64,000 nt of DNA, taken from NCBI GenBank assembly GCA_963971575.1, contig OZ020625.1, positions 15,353,646-15,417,645 on the forward strand, given 5' to 3'. The notes below the pieces were generated by a model. That model saw only the letters and a list, made by a program, of their open reading frames with translations. It made no database searches and was not told where the DNA came from. Positions within the stretch are counted from its first letter, which is position 1; every line of letters begins with the position of its first letter. Positions 23,476-33,600 of the stretch are shown in pieces. The position numbers and the translations under genes were made by a program. This DNA is from Liopterus haemorrhoidalis. Its lineage: Eukaryota > Arthropoda > Insecta > Coleoptera > Dytiscidae.

Positions 23476-24184
23476 TCTGAGCTACTTTCTTTAGATGTAG
23501 TCTTAACGTTATGACTTCATCCCTGAAATTGATTAAATTGCCATCTTGATCTTGTATATGTACAATAATCGATCTTATACTACGTGTGTTTATAGGCATG
23601 TAAATCGTATTTTGTGGATTTTCAATAATTTTTTCACCAGGTTCTACATTTGGGAAAAATTCATGAATAATATGCGTTTGTTCATTATTATTATATGATC
23701 CTGATATCAAATTGCACATAATACATATAGCGTTTACTTTGAGAATATTTATTGGATAATCAGCTATATGTACCTCATTAGCTTTTAGAAGATTGGATTT
23801 ATACCCCAATAATTCTCTGAAGGTATCATTTCTAGTGAAATCAATATCTTGACTTGCTAATATTTCACATTTTAAAGTACTTCTGTTCGCCTTTATTATT
23901 AATGTTTGTTTCCCACCCGGAGCATCCTCATTCAGTTTTTTAATAAACCTGTTCAAGTATGTTTTTATATCCCTCACTTCGTATGATCCTGTTGGTAATT
24001 CACATTTTTTATCACCAAAATAGAAACAATTATTAACACTCTCTTCAATGTTTGGAATCGCATTATATGACTCACAATTAATTAACCCCAACACATATTC
24101 CCCATCATCATCTAAATCAATAGCAGGATTAATATCTGCAGTTAAGATAGAGCTGCGTCCTGTGAGAGTGAACGTGTATGACAT
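23465..24184 (-). CDS. Minor capsid (penton-like) protein
   Basis: 239 residues, starting MSYTFTLTGRSSILTADINP. Alternating hydrophobic strands and the motifs LINCESYNAIPNIE and IHEFFPNVEPGEKI place it with the small conserved capsid protein found next to the major capsid gene in Polintons and adintoviruses, predicted to be a single jelly-roll at the fivefold vertices. The ORF is intact. The assignment is by family resemblance and synteny. Confidence 0.65.
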   Translation of the reverse strand: MSYTFTLTGRSSILTADINPAIDLDDDGEYVLGLINCESYNAIPNIEESVNNCFYFGDKKCELPTGSYEVRDIKTYLNRFIKKLNEDAPGGKQTLIIKANRSTLKCEILASQDIDFTRNDTFRELLGYKSNLLKANEVHIADYPINILKVNAICIMCNLISGSYNNNEQTHIIHEFFPNVEPGEKIIENPQNTIYMPINTRSIRSIIVHIQDQDGNLINFRDEVITLRLHLKKVAQNGH

Positions 24185-24229
24185 GGCTTCTTTAAAGCAA
24201 CTAATATGTTACACCTTTACATATATATT

Positions 24230-24475
24230 TTATTTGTTTTCATACAAAAATTTTAAACATAAGTGACCACAATTTATATCCTTGTAAGTTTGATGCACAT
24301 CATGATTATATCTAATAATATCACAATCATTATTACTTTTAAGATATTTCACTAATTCAATCGGTGGTTTTAAGTTACCAAAACTGTCAAAGTATATAGC
24401 CACATTTTCATATTTTTTATAACACACCCAATGTGAACCAGGATGGTTAGCATCATCCAAATTTATAACACCCAT
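24230..24475 (-). CDS. Adenain-like cysteine protease, ATG-less N-terminus
   Basis: Virion-maturation protease family (C5/C48-like). In the 81-codon ATG-started frame the probable catalytic residues are His15 (GSHW), Asp30 (YFDSFG) and Cys69 (NCGHLCLKFL). Family members extend further upstream, and the same frame stays open back to about 24612 with family-like sequence (ALTNIDISKFAKKL, YFRGVFSRNELP). That ~40-codon extension contains no ATG and begins where the upstream PLA2 gene ends, in another frame. Either a non-ATG start, readthrough or loss of the start codon must be invoked. The catalytic part itself is undamaged. Confidence 0.72.
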   Translation of the reverse strand: MGVINLDDANHPGSHWVCYKKYENVAIYFDSFGNLKPPIELVKYLKSNNDCDIIRYNHDVHQTYKDINCGHLCLKFLYENK

Positions 24476-24600
24476 TTCATTTTTATTTACTTTTACGGGT
24501 AGTTCATTTCGAGAAAAGACTCCACGAAAATATGGTAATTTTAATTTTTTTGCAAATTTGCTTATATCGATGTTGGTGAGTGCACGTTCTGGTAACTTTA

Positions 24601-25416
24601 TTAACAGTTTTTTGATTTACATGGAGCTCTCAAATACATTCCATAACCTTTTTTATGTGGTCGCAAGTACAATCCTTTACCCATAGCTATCGCCTCTAAC
24701 GTTTTGTTGTGTCTCTGACTTTCTTTTAATTGTTCAGAGGCGGTACGGGCATCACCAACAGCCTTTGCAATTCCTGCTGCACCACCTCCTAAGGCTCCTA
24801 GGGCGCTAAGCCCTGCAAAAAGAGGGATCAAGGGAAGAAAGCCACCAGATTTTGGTAGTGGTATTACACGCGGTGTTCCAATTTTTTTCTTTATTTGTTT
24901 GATTGAGCGGAGAGCTACTTGAGCTGCTTTCTCTATGTTTACAGGTTTATTTTTTCTGATGGCAGTACGAGCCCGTTTCACTACATCACGAAAAGAGATA
25001 ACTCCCTGACTTTTTCGTTTCCTAGTCTTACGCTTAATCGTGGATTGTTTGTTAACCATACCCATGCCTAACTTCACTTTTGCCTTCATAGCTGATTTTA
25101 CTCCGAGCGATGCAATTTTTTCACCTATTGATGCGTCTGATGATTTGAGACGTTGAGATGCCTCCTCAGCTAGAATCCGATCTGCTTCGTGTCGATCTTT
25201 AATTTTTTCACTTAGATTATAGGCGATATCGTGTTGTTTGCAAGCCTCGTCTAACCTATTTATTCCAGGGTCCCCACGCAGTAATCTTTTCTCTAAGCGG
25301 GTACCAGGACCACAATATCTATATCCTGGGATATGAAGTTCAATTGGAAGTTTGTTTATTAAAGTGTTTAAGAAACCTGCACCCTGTTTGCGATACACAC
25401 CTCTCTGATCATACAT
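24601..25416 (-). CDS. Phospholipase A2-bearing basic virion protein (VP1-like)
   Basis: 271 residues. A Ca-binding loop YCGPGT (34-39) and ACKQHDIAY with catalytic His62-Asp63 match the parvovirus VP1 type of phospholipase A2, used in that family to breach endosomal membranes. Then come a Lys/Arg-rich middle, a Gly/Ala-rich hydrophobic segment (~202-231, LIPLFAGLSALGALGGGAAG) and a conserved C-terminal GKGLYLRPHKKGYGMYLR motif of adenovirus-core-like look. It sits first in the minus-strand capsid block, diverging from the ATPase. Intact. Role in entry is inferred from the domain. Confidence 0.75.
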   Translation of the reverse strand: MYDQRGVYRKQGAGFLNTLINKLPIELHIPGYRYCGPGTRLEKRLLRGDPGINRLDEACKQHDIAYNLSEKIKDRHEADRILAEEASQRLKSSDASIGEKIASLGVKSAMKAKVKLGMGMVNKQSTIKRKTRKRKSQGVISFRDVVKRARTAIRKNKPVNIEKAAQVALRSIKQIKKKIGTPRVIPLPKSGGFLPLIPLFAGLSALGALGGGAAGIAKAVGDARTASEQLKESQRHNKTLEAIAMGKGLYLRPHKKGYGMYLRAPCKSKNC

Positions 25417-25477
25417 TACAAATGATTAAATAAATAAAAATGTTGAGATATTTATTAGTTTTCCTCCAACAACCACC
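25417..25477. promoter_or_regulatory. Divergent intergenic region, likely bidirectional promoter
   Basis: Only 61 bases separate the start codons of the minus-strand capsid block and the plus-strand ATPase. The interval is AT-rich with AAATAAATAAAAA and TATTTATTAG stretches. ACCACC precedes the ATPase ATG, giving a good eukaryotic start context. Confidence 0.45.
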
Positions 25478-26164
25478 ATGCGTGTAGTAAAACAATCCCA
25501 AACATTAAACGTTGTAAATTGTGATATTGAATGCAAACAAAAACAAAGGCATAGTACCTTACTACCTTCAATTGTTAGATGTTTGATTTCTGGTCCGAGC
25601 GGTTGCGGGAAAACAAATATAATCGTTGCATTAATTGAACATCCAAACGGTTTACGTTTTGAAAATGTAAATGTTTATTCCAAGTCTCTGTATCAACCCA
25701 AGTATAAGTATTTGGAACAGTTGTTGAAACCGATAAATGGCATTACGTTTAAAGCATTTAACAGTTGTGAAAAAATTGTATCGCCTGCTCATACAAAATG
25801 TAATACTGTTTTTATATTTGATGATATTATGACAAGTAGACAGGACGTAGTACGTCAGTATTTTTCCATGGGGCGACATTTTCTGGTTGACTGTTTCTAC
25901 CTTGCCCAGACATATTCAAAAATTCCGAAACAACTCATTCGTGATAATTCAAATTTAATCATTCTATTCAAACAAGATGAAATGAATTTGAAGCACGCGT
26001 ACACAGATCACGTGGGAACAGATATGAATTACAATGAATTCAGAGACATGTGTTCGTTTTGCTGGCGTGACAATTATGGTTTTTTGTTAATTAATAAAGA
26101 ATGTGCTTTGAATAGTGGTCGCTACAGGAAAGGTTTTGATCATTTTTTAATATTGGATAAATAA
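25478..26164 (+). CDS. FtsK/HerA-type genome-packaging ATPase
   Basis: 228 residues. Walker A GPSGCGKTN at about 37-45 and Walker B TVFIFDDI at about 110-117, followed by a sensor-like DCFYLAQTY. This is the compact packaging ATPase of Polintons, adintoviruses and related DNA viruses. It is predicted to pump DNA into the capsid. The ATG is the first in frame and has ACCACC upstream. Length fits the family and no breaks are visible. Confidence 0.88.
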   Translation: MRVVKQSQTLNVVNCDIECKQKQRHSTLLPSIVRCLISGPSGCGKTNIIVALIEHPNGLRFENVNVYSKSLYQPKYKYLEQLLKPINGITFKAFNSCEKIVSPAHTKCNTVFIFDDIMTSRQDVVRQYFSMGRHFLVDCFYLAQTYSKIPKQLIRDNSNLIILFKQDEMNLKHAYTDHVGTDMNYNEFRDMCSFCWRDNYGFLLINKECALNSGRYRKGFDHFLILDK

Positions 26165-26191
26165 TTCGGATGGAGCAAATTGTTCCCAGTA

Positions 26192-26366
26192 ATAAAATAG
26201 AGTCGGAGAAGAAAACAGCTCTGTTTAGTTTGTTTTTACCTAATTTTAACCTGTTTTAACATATTTTTAGTTGTTTTGGGGGAGTAGAGCAGATTTTTTC
26301 TAGAAATAAAATAGATTTGGTGAAGAAAACAGCTCTGTTTAGTTGTTTTTAACCTGTTTTAGTAGT
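26192..26366 (+). promoter_or_regulatory. Two direct repeats before the 350-residue gene
   Basis: A ~60-bp unit containing GAAGAAAACAGCTCTGTTTA occurs at about 26192-26260 and again at about 26305-26366, directly ahead of the ATG at 26367. The duplicated block replaces any ORF here and may hold promoter or leader elements. Confidence 0.5.
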
Positions 26367-27419
26367 ATGGATAAAAAACTGAAAGAGAGGTTGGTAAAAA
26401 CTCGCAAAACGGTTAAACGAAAACTGCAAGCTTTAAAAGAAGGTGCTAAAGAGCAGGAAAGCCAGCTAGAGAAATCATATGAACCGGTTACAAAACAACT
26501 GAAAGAACTAACGAGTAAGTTTTATGATGTGAGTGCGATTAAACAAGAAGAAAATCATGAAGAAAATTTAAAAGGTGAACCAAAAATTGAAAAACATTCC
26601 TCTTCAAACGTAAAAAAACCTTCCAAATCAGTACCAAATGTTTTCGATGCTAGTACAACAACCGATCAGGAAATTCCCTCATTTCTCGAGAGTAGTGTAA
26701 TTGCACAGAATGCACCAAGCATGGAGGAAGAAGAAGAAGATCGAGATATTGATTATAGTTATTTATCAAATATTCTAGCTAAATCAATGTCTGAGGAAGC
26801 ATGGGAAGAATATCTTACACAGTATCACCCACTACCACGTCAATACATTGAAGAAATGATAACACATGAGGGTACTAAATTTGATCATACAACCGGTATA
26901 ACTTTAAATCCGATTAGTAACAAATTTAAAATTGCTAATGCTGATGTTGACTTTGTTGATAAAGATATAGTTATAAATAATGTAAAATATAGTGGCACCC
27001 CTGGTCTGTACGAACTACTTTTTAAAAGTAAACCTTCAGGTTATACTAAAGTTGACAATGCCAATTATCATGATATTCTAGAGAGATTTAATGTTCATAA
27101 AAGAAATTATGATCCTGATGAGCAGGTGCGTGGGAATCGCTCACTAAAATATAGAACAATTATTAAACCGTTACTAACACAAACAACATCAACTCCGAGA
27201 CGGGTTTCTAAAAGACAGGTTGTGAAAGGTTTGCATGGGGGAGGATTACTTATGAATTATAGTAATAATCCTGTGGAATATGTACACTGGGATGATCCAA
27301 ACGAGCTAGTTGATAGATTGAAGCTTTTAATTGCATCCCAAGTGGCTGGTAACAACAATCATAATAATGAAATTGTATCCATCATTGAAGAGTTAAAAGA
27401 AGCCAACATTATTCAATAA
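26367..27419 (+). CDS. Uncharacterised Polinton protein (DUF8207-like)
   Basis: 350 residues from the ATG at 26367 (MDKKLKERLVKTRK). The N-terminus is a Lys/Glu-rich predicted coiled coil (1-70), the middle is acidic and Ser-rich, and the C-terminal half has the conserved-looking SGTPGLYELLFKSKPSGYT and RGNRSLKYRTIIKPLL. These motifs recur in hypothetical proteins beside the integrase of insect Polintons; the DUF8207 name is from memory. Position between packaging ATPase and fibre-like gene suggests a virion or assembly role. No catalytic motif is seen. Confidence 0.55.
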   Translation: MDKKLKERLVKTRKTVKRKLQALKEGAKEQESQLEKSYEPVTKQLKELTSKFYDVSAIKQEENHEENLKGEPKIEKHSSSNVKKPSKSVPNVFDASTTTDQEIPSFLESSVIAQNAPSMEEEEEDRDIDYSYLSNILAKSMSEEAWEEYLTQYHPLPRQYIEEMITHEGTKFDHTTGITLNPISNKFKIANADVDFVDKDIVINNVKYSGTPGLYELLFKSKPSGYTKVDNANYHDILERFNVHKRNYDPDEQVRGNRSLKYRTIIKPLLTQTTSTPRRVSKRQVVKGLHGGGLLMNYSNNPVEYVHWDDPNELVDRLKLLIASQVAGNNNHNNEIVSIIEELKEANIIQ

Positions 27420-27432
27420 AATCAGTATCAAA

Positions 27433-27804
27433 ATGCCCATCAACAAGTTTGGACATCATGCAACAAAATACCGTCATTATGATGATGACGATGATGATGA
27501 TGCATATAATTTCAATAACAGGCGAATAGCAAACGTTGGTGATCCTATAAATGATAATGATGTAGTTAATAAAAAATATATGAGACAGGAATTGGATTCT
27601 ACATCAATTAAATTAAATGATCGGATTCAAAAGCATAGGGATGATATTGATATCATATTGAAACGTGTAATATCAGTAGTAAAAAGAGTAGTTGAAGAGT
27701 TGAAGATGCTGAAACCTGAAATAGAAGATACTTCAAGCAAGAGCGTTCAGTTAGACCTCGATTCTGTTACAACAACAACGGGTACAGTGACAACCGTTGA
27801 ATGA
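27433..27804 (+). CDS. Fibre-like coiled-coil protein
   Basis: 123 residues. Residues 17-23 are seven consecutive Asp. Residues 34-49 read NVGDPINDNDVVNKKY, closely resembling the repeat found at the shaft of phage and adenovirus-like fibres (NVGDP...D.VNK.Y). Then follows a long heptad-rich region (~50-105) and a Thr/Val-rich tail. A trimeric attachment or vertex protein is a reasonable inference. It lacks a visible receptor-binding head. It lies 13 bases after the previous stop and 6 bases before the integrase start. Confidence 0.5.
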   Translation: MPINKFGHHATKYRHYDDDDDDDAYNFNNRRIANVGDPINDNDVVNKKYMRQELDSTSIKLNDRIQKHRDDIDIILKRVISVVKRVVEELKMLKPEIEDTSSKSVQLDLDSVTTTTGTVTTVE

Positions 27805-27810
27805 TTGAAC

Positions 27811-28740
27811 ATGTCTAAAGCAAAACGTGATGTTGTTAATGAATTACATAGATCTGCAAGGATTAATTTTAAACGGAGACAAGTTATCATTAAAGGTTTA
27901 GATGAAACATTTCAAGCAGATTTGGTAGAAATGCTTCCGTATGCGCGACTAAATAAAGGATATCGATACATACTGGTGGTGATCGATACATTTTCAAAAT
28001 ATGTGTGGGCTGAACCAGTTAAAAGTAAATCAGGAATTGATGTGTCTAAAACAATGCAAAAATTTTTTTCTAGAAATAATCGAATTCCTAAAAATCTACA
28101 AACTGATATGGGTAAAGAATTTTATAATAAAGAGTTTAAAAAATTAATGGAAAAATATAATATTAACCATTACTCAACATTTAGTAGCAAGAAAGCGAGT
28201 ATTGTGGAGCGTGTAAATCGTTCACTTAAATCACTCATGTGGAAGGAGTTTAGCTTTCAGGGAACATACAAATGGCTACAATTATTGCAAGATATTGTGT
28301 TGAAGTATAATATGAGGAAGCATAGCACGATTAATATGAGACCGATTGATGTTATAAAAAAGATTGAAAAACAGGTGTTGAATACCTCTTATAATCGTAT
28401 TAAAATTGCTGATATAAAGTCAAAATACAGGGTTGGTGATCATGTGCGTATAAGCAAATATCGTAGTGAATTTGAAAAGGGTTACACACCAAACTGGTCA
28501 AACGAAATATTCATTATCTCAAAGATATGTTTAACAAACCCTACCACATATATCCTGAAGGATTTTACAGATCAACCAATACAGGGAGGATTTTACAACG
28601 AAGAATTGCAAAAAGTGAAACATTCTGACTTGTACTTGGTTGAAAAAGTGCTTAAACGAAAAGGTGATTTGGTGTTTGTAAAGTGGTTGGGGTTTAATAA
28701 TAATCACAACAGTTGGATACATAAAAGCAATGTAGAGTAA
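27811..28740 (+). CDS. Polinton integrase with C-terminal chromodomain
   Basis: 309 residues from the ATG at 27811. RNase H-fold rve core with catalytic Asp37 (QADLVEM), Asp99 (QTDMGKEF) and Glu133 (SIVERVNR). The N-terminus (ELHRSARINFKRR) has no HHCC zinc site, as usual for these integrases. The C-terminus (YLVEKVLKRKGDLVFVKWLGF, from about 270) is a chromodomain with its aromatic residues, likely steering insertion to modified chromatin. No breaks are visible. It mediates insertion of the linear element and is the retroviral-type hallmark of Polintons. Confidence 0.92.
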   Translation: MSKAKRDVVNELHRSARINFKRRQVIIKGLDETFQADLVEMLPYARLNKGYRYILVVIDTFSKYVWAEPVKSKSGIDVSKTMQKFFSRNNRIPKNLQTDMGKEFYNKEFKKLMEKYNINHYSTFSSKKASIVERVNRSLKSLMWKEFSFQGTYKWLQLLQDIVLKYNMRKHSTINMRPIDVIKKIEKQVLNTSYNRIKIADIKSKYRVGDHVRISKYRSEFEKGYTPNWSNEIFIISKICLTNPTTYILKDFTDQPIQGGFYNEELQKVKHSDLYLVEKVLKRKGDLVFVKWLGFNNNHNSWIHKSNVE

Positions 28741-28783
28741 AACTGGTGTTCAATTCGTTGCTTCTAGGCTTCCAGGGATCATC

Positions 28784-29549
28784 ATGCGTTCTATGATAGT
28801 TGATTTACAAGGATTCAAAATAGTGAAAAATAATGAATTTATATGTAAAGAACTCGCTGTAGTTGATGTGGAAAGGTGAAATATGTATTTCAAAAATATT
28901 TAAACCGCCATGTCCATGGTCCGATCTGAGTTCTGAGGACAAGTACAATGCCCGATGGCTTACAAAAAAGTATCACAATTTGGAATGGTGTTGTGGAAAC
29001 GATTCATATATCAACTTTCCTACAACACTCAAGGATTTATTAGATGGTGCTGAAATTGAAAATGTATATGTGAAAGGGTTGGAGAAAGTGCAATGGTTGC
29101 AAAATTACATAGACAAGAAAATAATAAATCTTGAAAATTTAGGGTGTCCAAAACTAGCTGAGATTAGTGAACCTCTTCAAACAGACTATTGCAATTTACA
29201 TATTAATAATTGTGCTGTTCGTAATGTTAAAGCATTATTAAAATGGTTTAAAAAAACATTTAATACCTATAATGCCTTCAAAACATATCAAATTCATGGT
29301 GGTGTTTTGAATTTTATGGATGCCGAAGAAATAGCTCAACTTCCCATGGAATTTATTATGGTGTTTGCAGAAAAACAAATCAACGATCAATGGAATAAAT
29401 TTCCAGTGTCTTGGAGGAATGATACACGTTTTCAACAATATTTGTGTTGCCACACCCATTATAATGAATGGAACGGTGAAAACGAAGATGTTGTTGGTTT
29501 TTCCAATCCATTGAGGAAGGATTGTTTACAGTGTAATATAAACCAATAA
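28784..29549 (+). pseudogene. Uncharacterised Polinton gene with an N-terminal frameshift
   Basis: An ATG at 28784 opens 31 codons (MRSMIVDLQGFKIVK...) that stop at 28879. The neighbouring frame, open from about 28863 to 29549, carries the rest (FKPPCPWSDLS, WLQNYIDKK, CNLHINNCAVRNVKALLKWF, a C-terminal Cys/His cluster). The two pieces read as one protein split by a one-base shift between about 28865 and 28880. The family recurs in insect Polintons. The DLQGF start and CNLH motif loosely recall DEDD-type nucleases, but I do not recognise it securely. Confidence 0.5.
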
Positions 29550-29756
29550 TATGTATATTTTTATGTATTAATTATATCAATTTTTAAAATAAATAAATAT
29601 GTTTTAACATTAAAATAACTTTCATTTTTATATCATCATATTCCTTACAATATTCTGCTGGTGGGGAGTTGTATATAAGAGATGTAATGATCATATTTTT
29701 TGAATTAGTTGTGGGAAATAACTCACCGTAACAACCATAAAAAAGAAAGGTTAAAA

Positions 29757-30281
29757 ATGATAAAAGAAGAAAACAGGCTTAAGACGTTTGAAAATTGGCC
29801 TTGTCATTATGTACATCCACGTGATTTAGCAAGATCCGGATTTTATTATTACAACGTGGAGGACACTGTTCGCTGCCCTTTCTGCAAAATTGAAATCTGT
29901 CGTTGGGAAGATGGAGACAACCCTTCAGAAGAGCATCGGTACTGGTCAGCAAATTGTCCATTTATTAATGGACTTGATGTGGGGAATATACCAATATCTA
30001 CCGATTTTCAACATGAATTTAACATGGATATTGACGAAGTTGATTTGACATTTACAGATGGTGAAAATAACGAAAATACCGCTAAAATTCCTGATAAAAA
30101 TTTTAATAAATCGCAGGATGCTAATTTACCAGTTAACAAAAATGAGAATATGGCTGATGAAGATACAATAATATTTTCAAACCTTAATAATATCAAAATT
30201 TCAAATCGTAAATTGAAAAATATTGAAATGAATATGACTCAAGATGGAAATGAATCTATGGCAACAATTAAGTTTAAATAA
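29757..30281 (+). CDS. BIR-domain protein (IAP-like)
   Basis: 174 residues from the ATG at 29757. One complete BIR domain at residues 8-70: RLKTFENWP, LARSGFYYYN, and zinc ligands Cys40, Cys43, His60, Cys67 with the canonical C-x2-C-x16-H-x6-C spacing. The remaining ~100 residues are acidic/Asn-rich, with no second BIR and no RING. Single-BIR proteins occur in insects and in large DNA viruses of insects, where family members block caspases or act in division. Here it sits inside a Polinton, so a captured anti-apoptotic function is inferred, not shown. The frame is intact. Confidence 0.85.
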   Translation: MIKEENRLKTFENWPCHYVHPRDLARSGFYYYNVEDTVRCPFCKIEICRWEDGDNPSEEHRYWSANCPFINGLDVGNIPISTDFQHEFNMDIDEVDLTFTDGENNENTAKIPDKNFNKSQDANLPVNKNENMADEDTIIFSNLNNIKISNRKLKNIEMNMTQDGNESMATIKFK

Positions 30282-30669
30282 AGAAATTATTAATTGTATA
30301 TTATTATGTATTGTAACAATTGTAATGAAGGAATTGTAAGGAGGTATTGTAAGGAAGGAAAAATAAAAACAAAATATTCATTATAATTATTTTATTTATT
30401 TATTAATATTATAGTTACATACACATTACAGTTTATATATATATTAAGAAATTATTGTATTGTTCGATACCCCCATGGTAATGTATCTGTGTATACATAA
30501 TTTACAACCCTTTTATCGTCATGGGGGCTAAGAGTCAATTTTTTCTGTTTAACTGTAAAAACTTTATGCTTTTTGGATATAATATTGCTTTGCTCTTTTG
30601 TTATAGTGGTGTTATTAAACAAACAGTCATAGTAGTCATCAAATCCGATTGTTTTCAGAACTGCATTGG

Positions 30670-33600
30670 TTATACCTTTTGCCCGTTTACCAACCTTTTT
30701 CTTGTGTACTTGTGTACTTTGTACGCATACATTTTTGATCTTAACCCAACGAAGGAAGTCATAATATCACCATTTAATTCATCCTTCATCAAACCTATCA
30801 CCTTTTTATTGACTCGAGGCATGTTAAATATATTATTTTCGGGATAATCTGACGTATCAAACTTGTGAATATCACACTTCATCACTTTAAAAATGTCAAA
30901 ATTGAAAAAATTATATATGAGGCTATCTGTGTCTGTGTAAAGGAGTTTTGCGTTTTCACCAAAATGTTTCTTTATGTAATTATAATGAAAATCATATAAA
31001 AAAATTTTAGACAAGTCAAGAATTGAAAACCCAACGTAAATCGGTTTATTAAATATGACCTGTTTTTTATTCATTTCTATAAGTATCATGTCATCATCTA
31101 AAATTGTACAACTATGAAAATTAGGTTGGGATATATACTTCCTGGCTCCATAACGACCCTCCCACTTTGTGACCAGTTTCACATCTTTATATTTGCGTAC
31201 ATTTTCCATTGTTTTACCAAAAACAGCGTTGTTCATTAGTTTATAAAAATTCTTTTTGAACTCATTATCAGACTTTTTTCTTAATTCAGTATTTAAATTA
31301 ATATATTTTCTAAGCCATGAGCTTTGTTGAAATTTTAACACGCGGTGAATTTTGATAACTTTCATCCCGAGTTCTAAATACTGTTTCAAGTTTTGATAGT
31401 GAGTCACATAATTTTTTTTATCATATAAATTTGTAATTAATTTTGCTCGTTTAGATATAGGTGGTGTGAATTTTTCTGGACAAAGGGGTAGATCCTTATG
31501 TAACCCTTGTAACTCTAATGGATATTCTAAATCCACTTCAAAGATATAACCAATATTGGACTCATTTGAAGTTTTTAACAAATCAATTTTATAAATGTCA
31601 ACATCTGGCACCCACTCAAAATTTGCATATGGTAAAAACATAGACATAGCTGCACCATATAAGTTATTTACATCATAATACATTAAATGAGATTCAGCTT
31701 CATTATGATTATAATCCTCACCCATATACTTGTTATTAGCTTTACCATACCTGTTACAACACTGAGACACACCACCTCTAATACCTTTTTCTATAAACAT
31801 GATTTTATCAATATCTGTTAACAGTTCCAACTCAATTTCACTACACTTCAACATGGCATCAAACGCGAGGCCTGGGGCAGTATAATAATGCAAAGCATCC
31901 AATTGGTAGGTTTGCATACAGCTGTCTCGGAAACCTTGAAACACATCTGCTAGCAGCGTGATGTCTGTTTTTAAGTAGAGATCGGCATATTCACCCAACG
32001 TTTTTATACCAAATGTATTCCATACATCTTGAGCGTGTTGATAATCTTCTTCACTTACACCTTCATTTAGTAGTGTGCTGAAGAAGGCCTCTTTTGGTGG
32101 TAGATGTATATCATCAAGCTTTTCCCAAGAGTCCAAGTATTCATATGGGAATATACCCTTCCTAGTGAGTAACTTGAACTTTTCATCCGAATTACAAAAC
32201 GATCTTGTTATCGGCTTCTCAAAATCCTTCAGATACGAAGATAACTTATCCAAACTGCTTGCCATAAAACGAAATGAATCAATGAAGCGAAATTGTACTT
32301 TGGTACCCTCTACATATTTAGTAAAGGAAATGTAGCGTTCCTTATTTATCGGAAGCAAATTAACATGGCCAGGTATTCCTGTTGCAATATTTTTTATTAT
32401 GAAATGGGCGTCGTAACCGGTCAAGTTATGGAAAACAACTGGAATTACCCTCGAGGTATGAAACTTCAGGTTACATATTTGATGACTAGAACCTCGGTAT
32501 ATCGATGTTATATGACAGTGGTCACGTGTGATAATATCTCCATCTTTAAATATCCCACCACAAATATGACATACCGTAGCACTAGCAAACTGAGTTTCTT
32601 CTTCATGCGTTAATTTCATAGGTAATGTTGTTTTCATTATTTTATCAACCTTTCGAGCCAGGTGGTTTAATTGGTTGATGAACCAGTCGATACAGTCTTT
32701 ACCACGATATGCCTGAAATGTTGATAGAGTTTCATCATATGAACACTTTAAGTAGTAGCCAATGCTGAATGGTATATGTTTATGAGTATATGTAGTATTT
32801 AGTCCATGTTTATCATCAATTTTCTCTACAATTGACTCGATGTCTGCATACAACACAAACGGTACTTGGAGTTTATATTTAAAATTCTTAAATTTTAGAA
32901 TTTTATGTTCCTCATCTGGAACTTCAAGTCTGCATTTATTTGCTTCAATACAATATATCACATGTTTTTTTAATAATGTTTCTGTACTAAAATAATTGAG
33001 ACATCTATCACATAAAAACGGTTTATGAGTCTTAGAAACTTGTCTACGTAAGAGTCTGGATAAATTTTTAATCCACATAAAGTGATAATTTTCAGGGGCT
33101 CTGATGTGATTCACTGTCTGTTGATCCTGGTTATATTCAATCATTTCATCTTCTTCTTCCTGCTCACCATTAGAACACATCATCAGAAGGTGGATTGCAT
33201 TCATATTATTATTGAATTTAGTGCTGAGCTTAACCGGAACTACTTCATGTTTTCTTCCAATTTTTTCAAGGGTGTATACATTTATAACCAAATTGTTCAT
33301 ATCTTCAAATTTTGATATATCTTTTATTTTAATTGGAAAATCAATTCCATCATATTGTAATACATCTTCAAAATGTGGATAGGAAGAAACACGATCTGAG
33401 TTTTTGTGAATGGGGTATAGAGCTGACATTATAGCCCACAAAAAGCAATAATTGTCATTATTTTTAATATTTATGATTGCCTTTAAAATTTTAATATCTT
33501 GAGGCAATTCAATATATGCGCTGGCTGCGATAGGTACATTGTTATTTATGTTCACTTTTAGATGCAGAATATTGTATAAACCCCATCCAGAATCTTTTTC

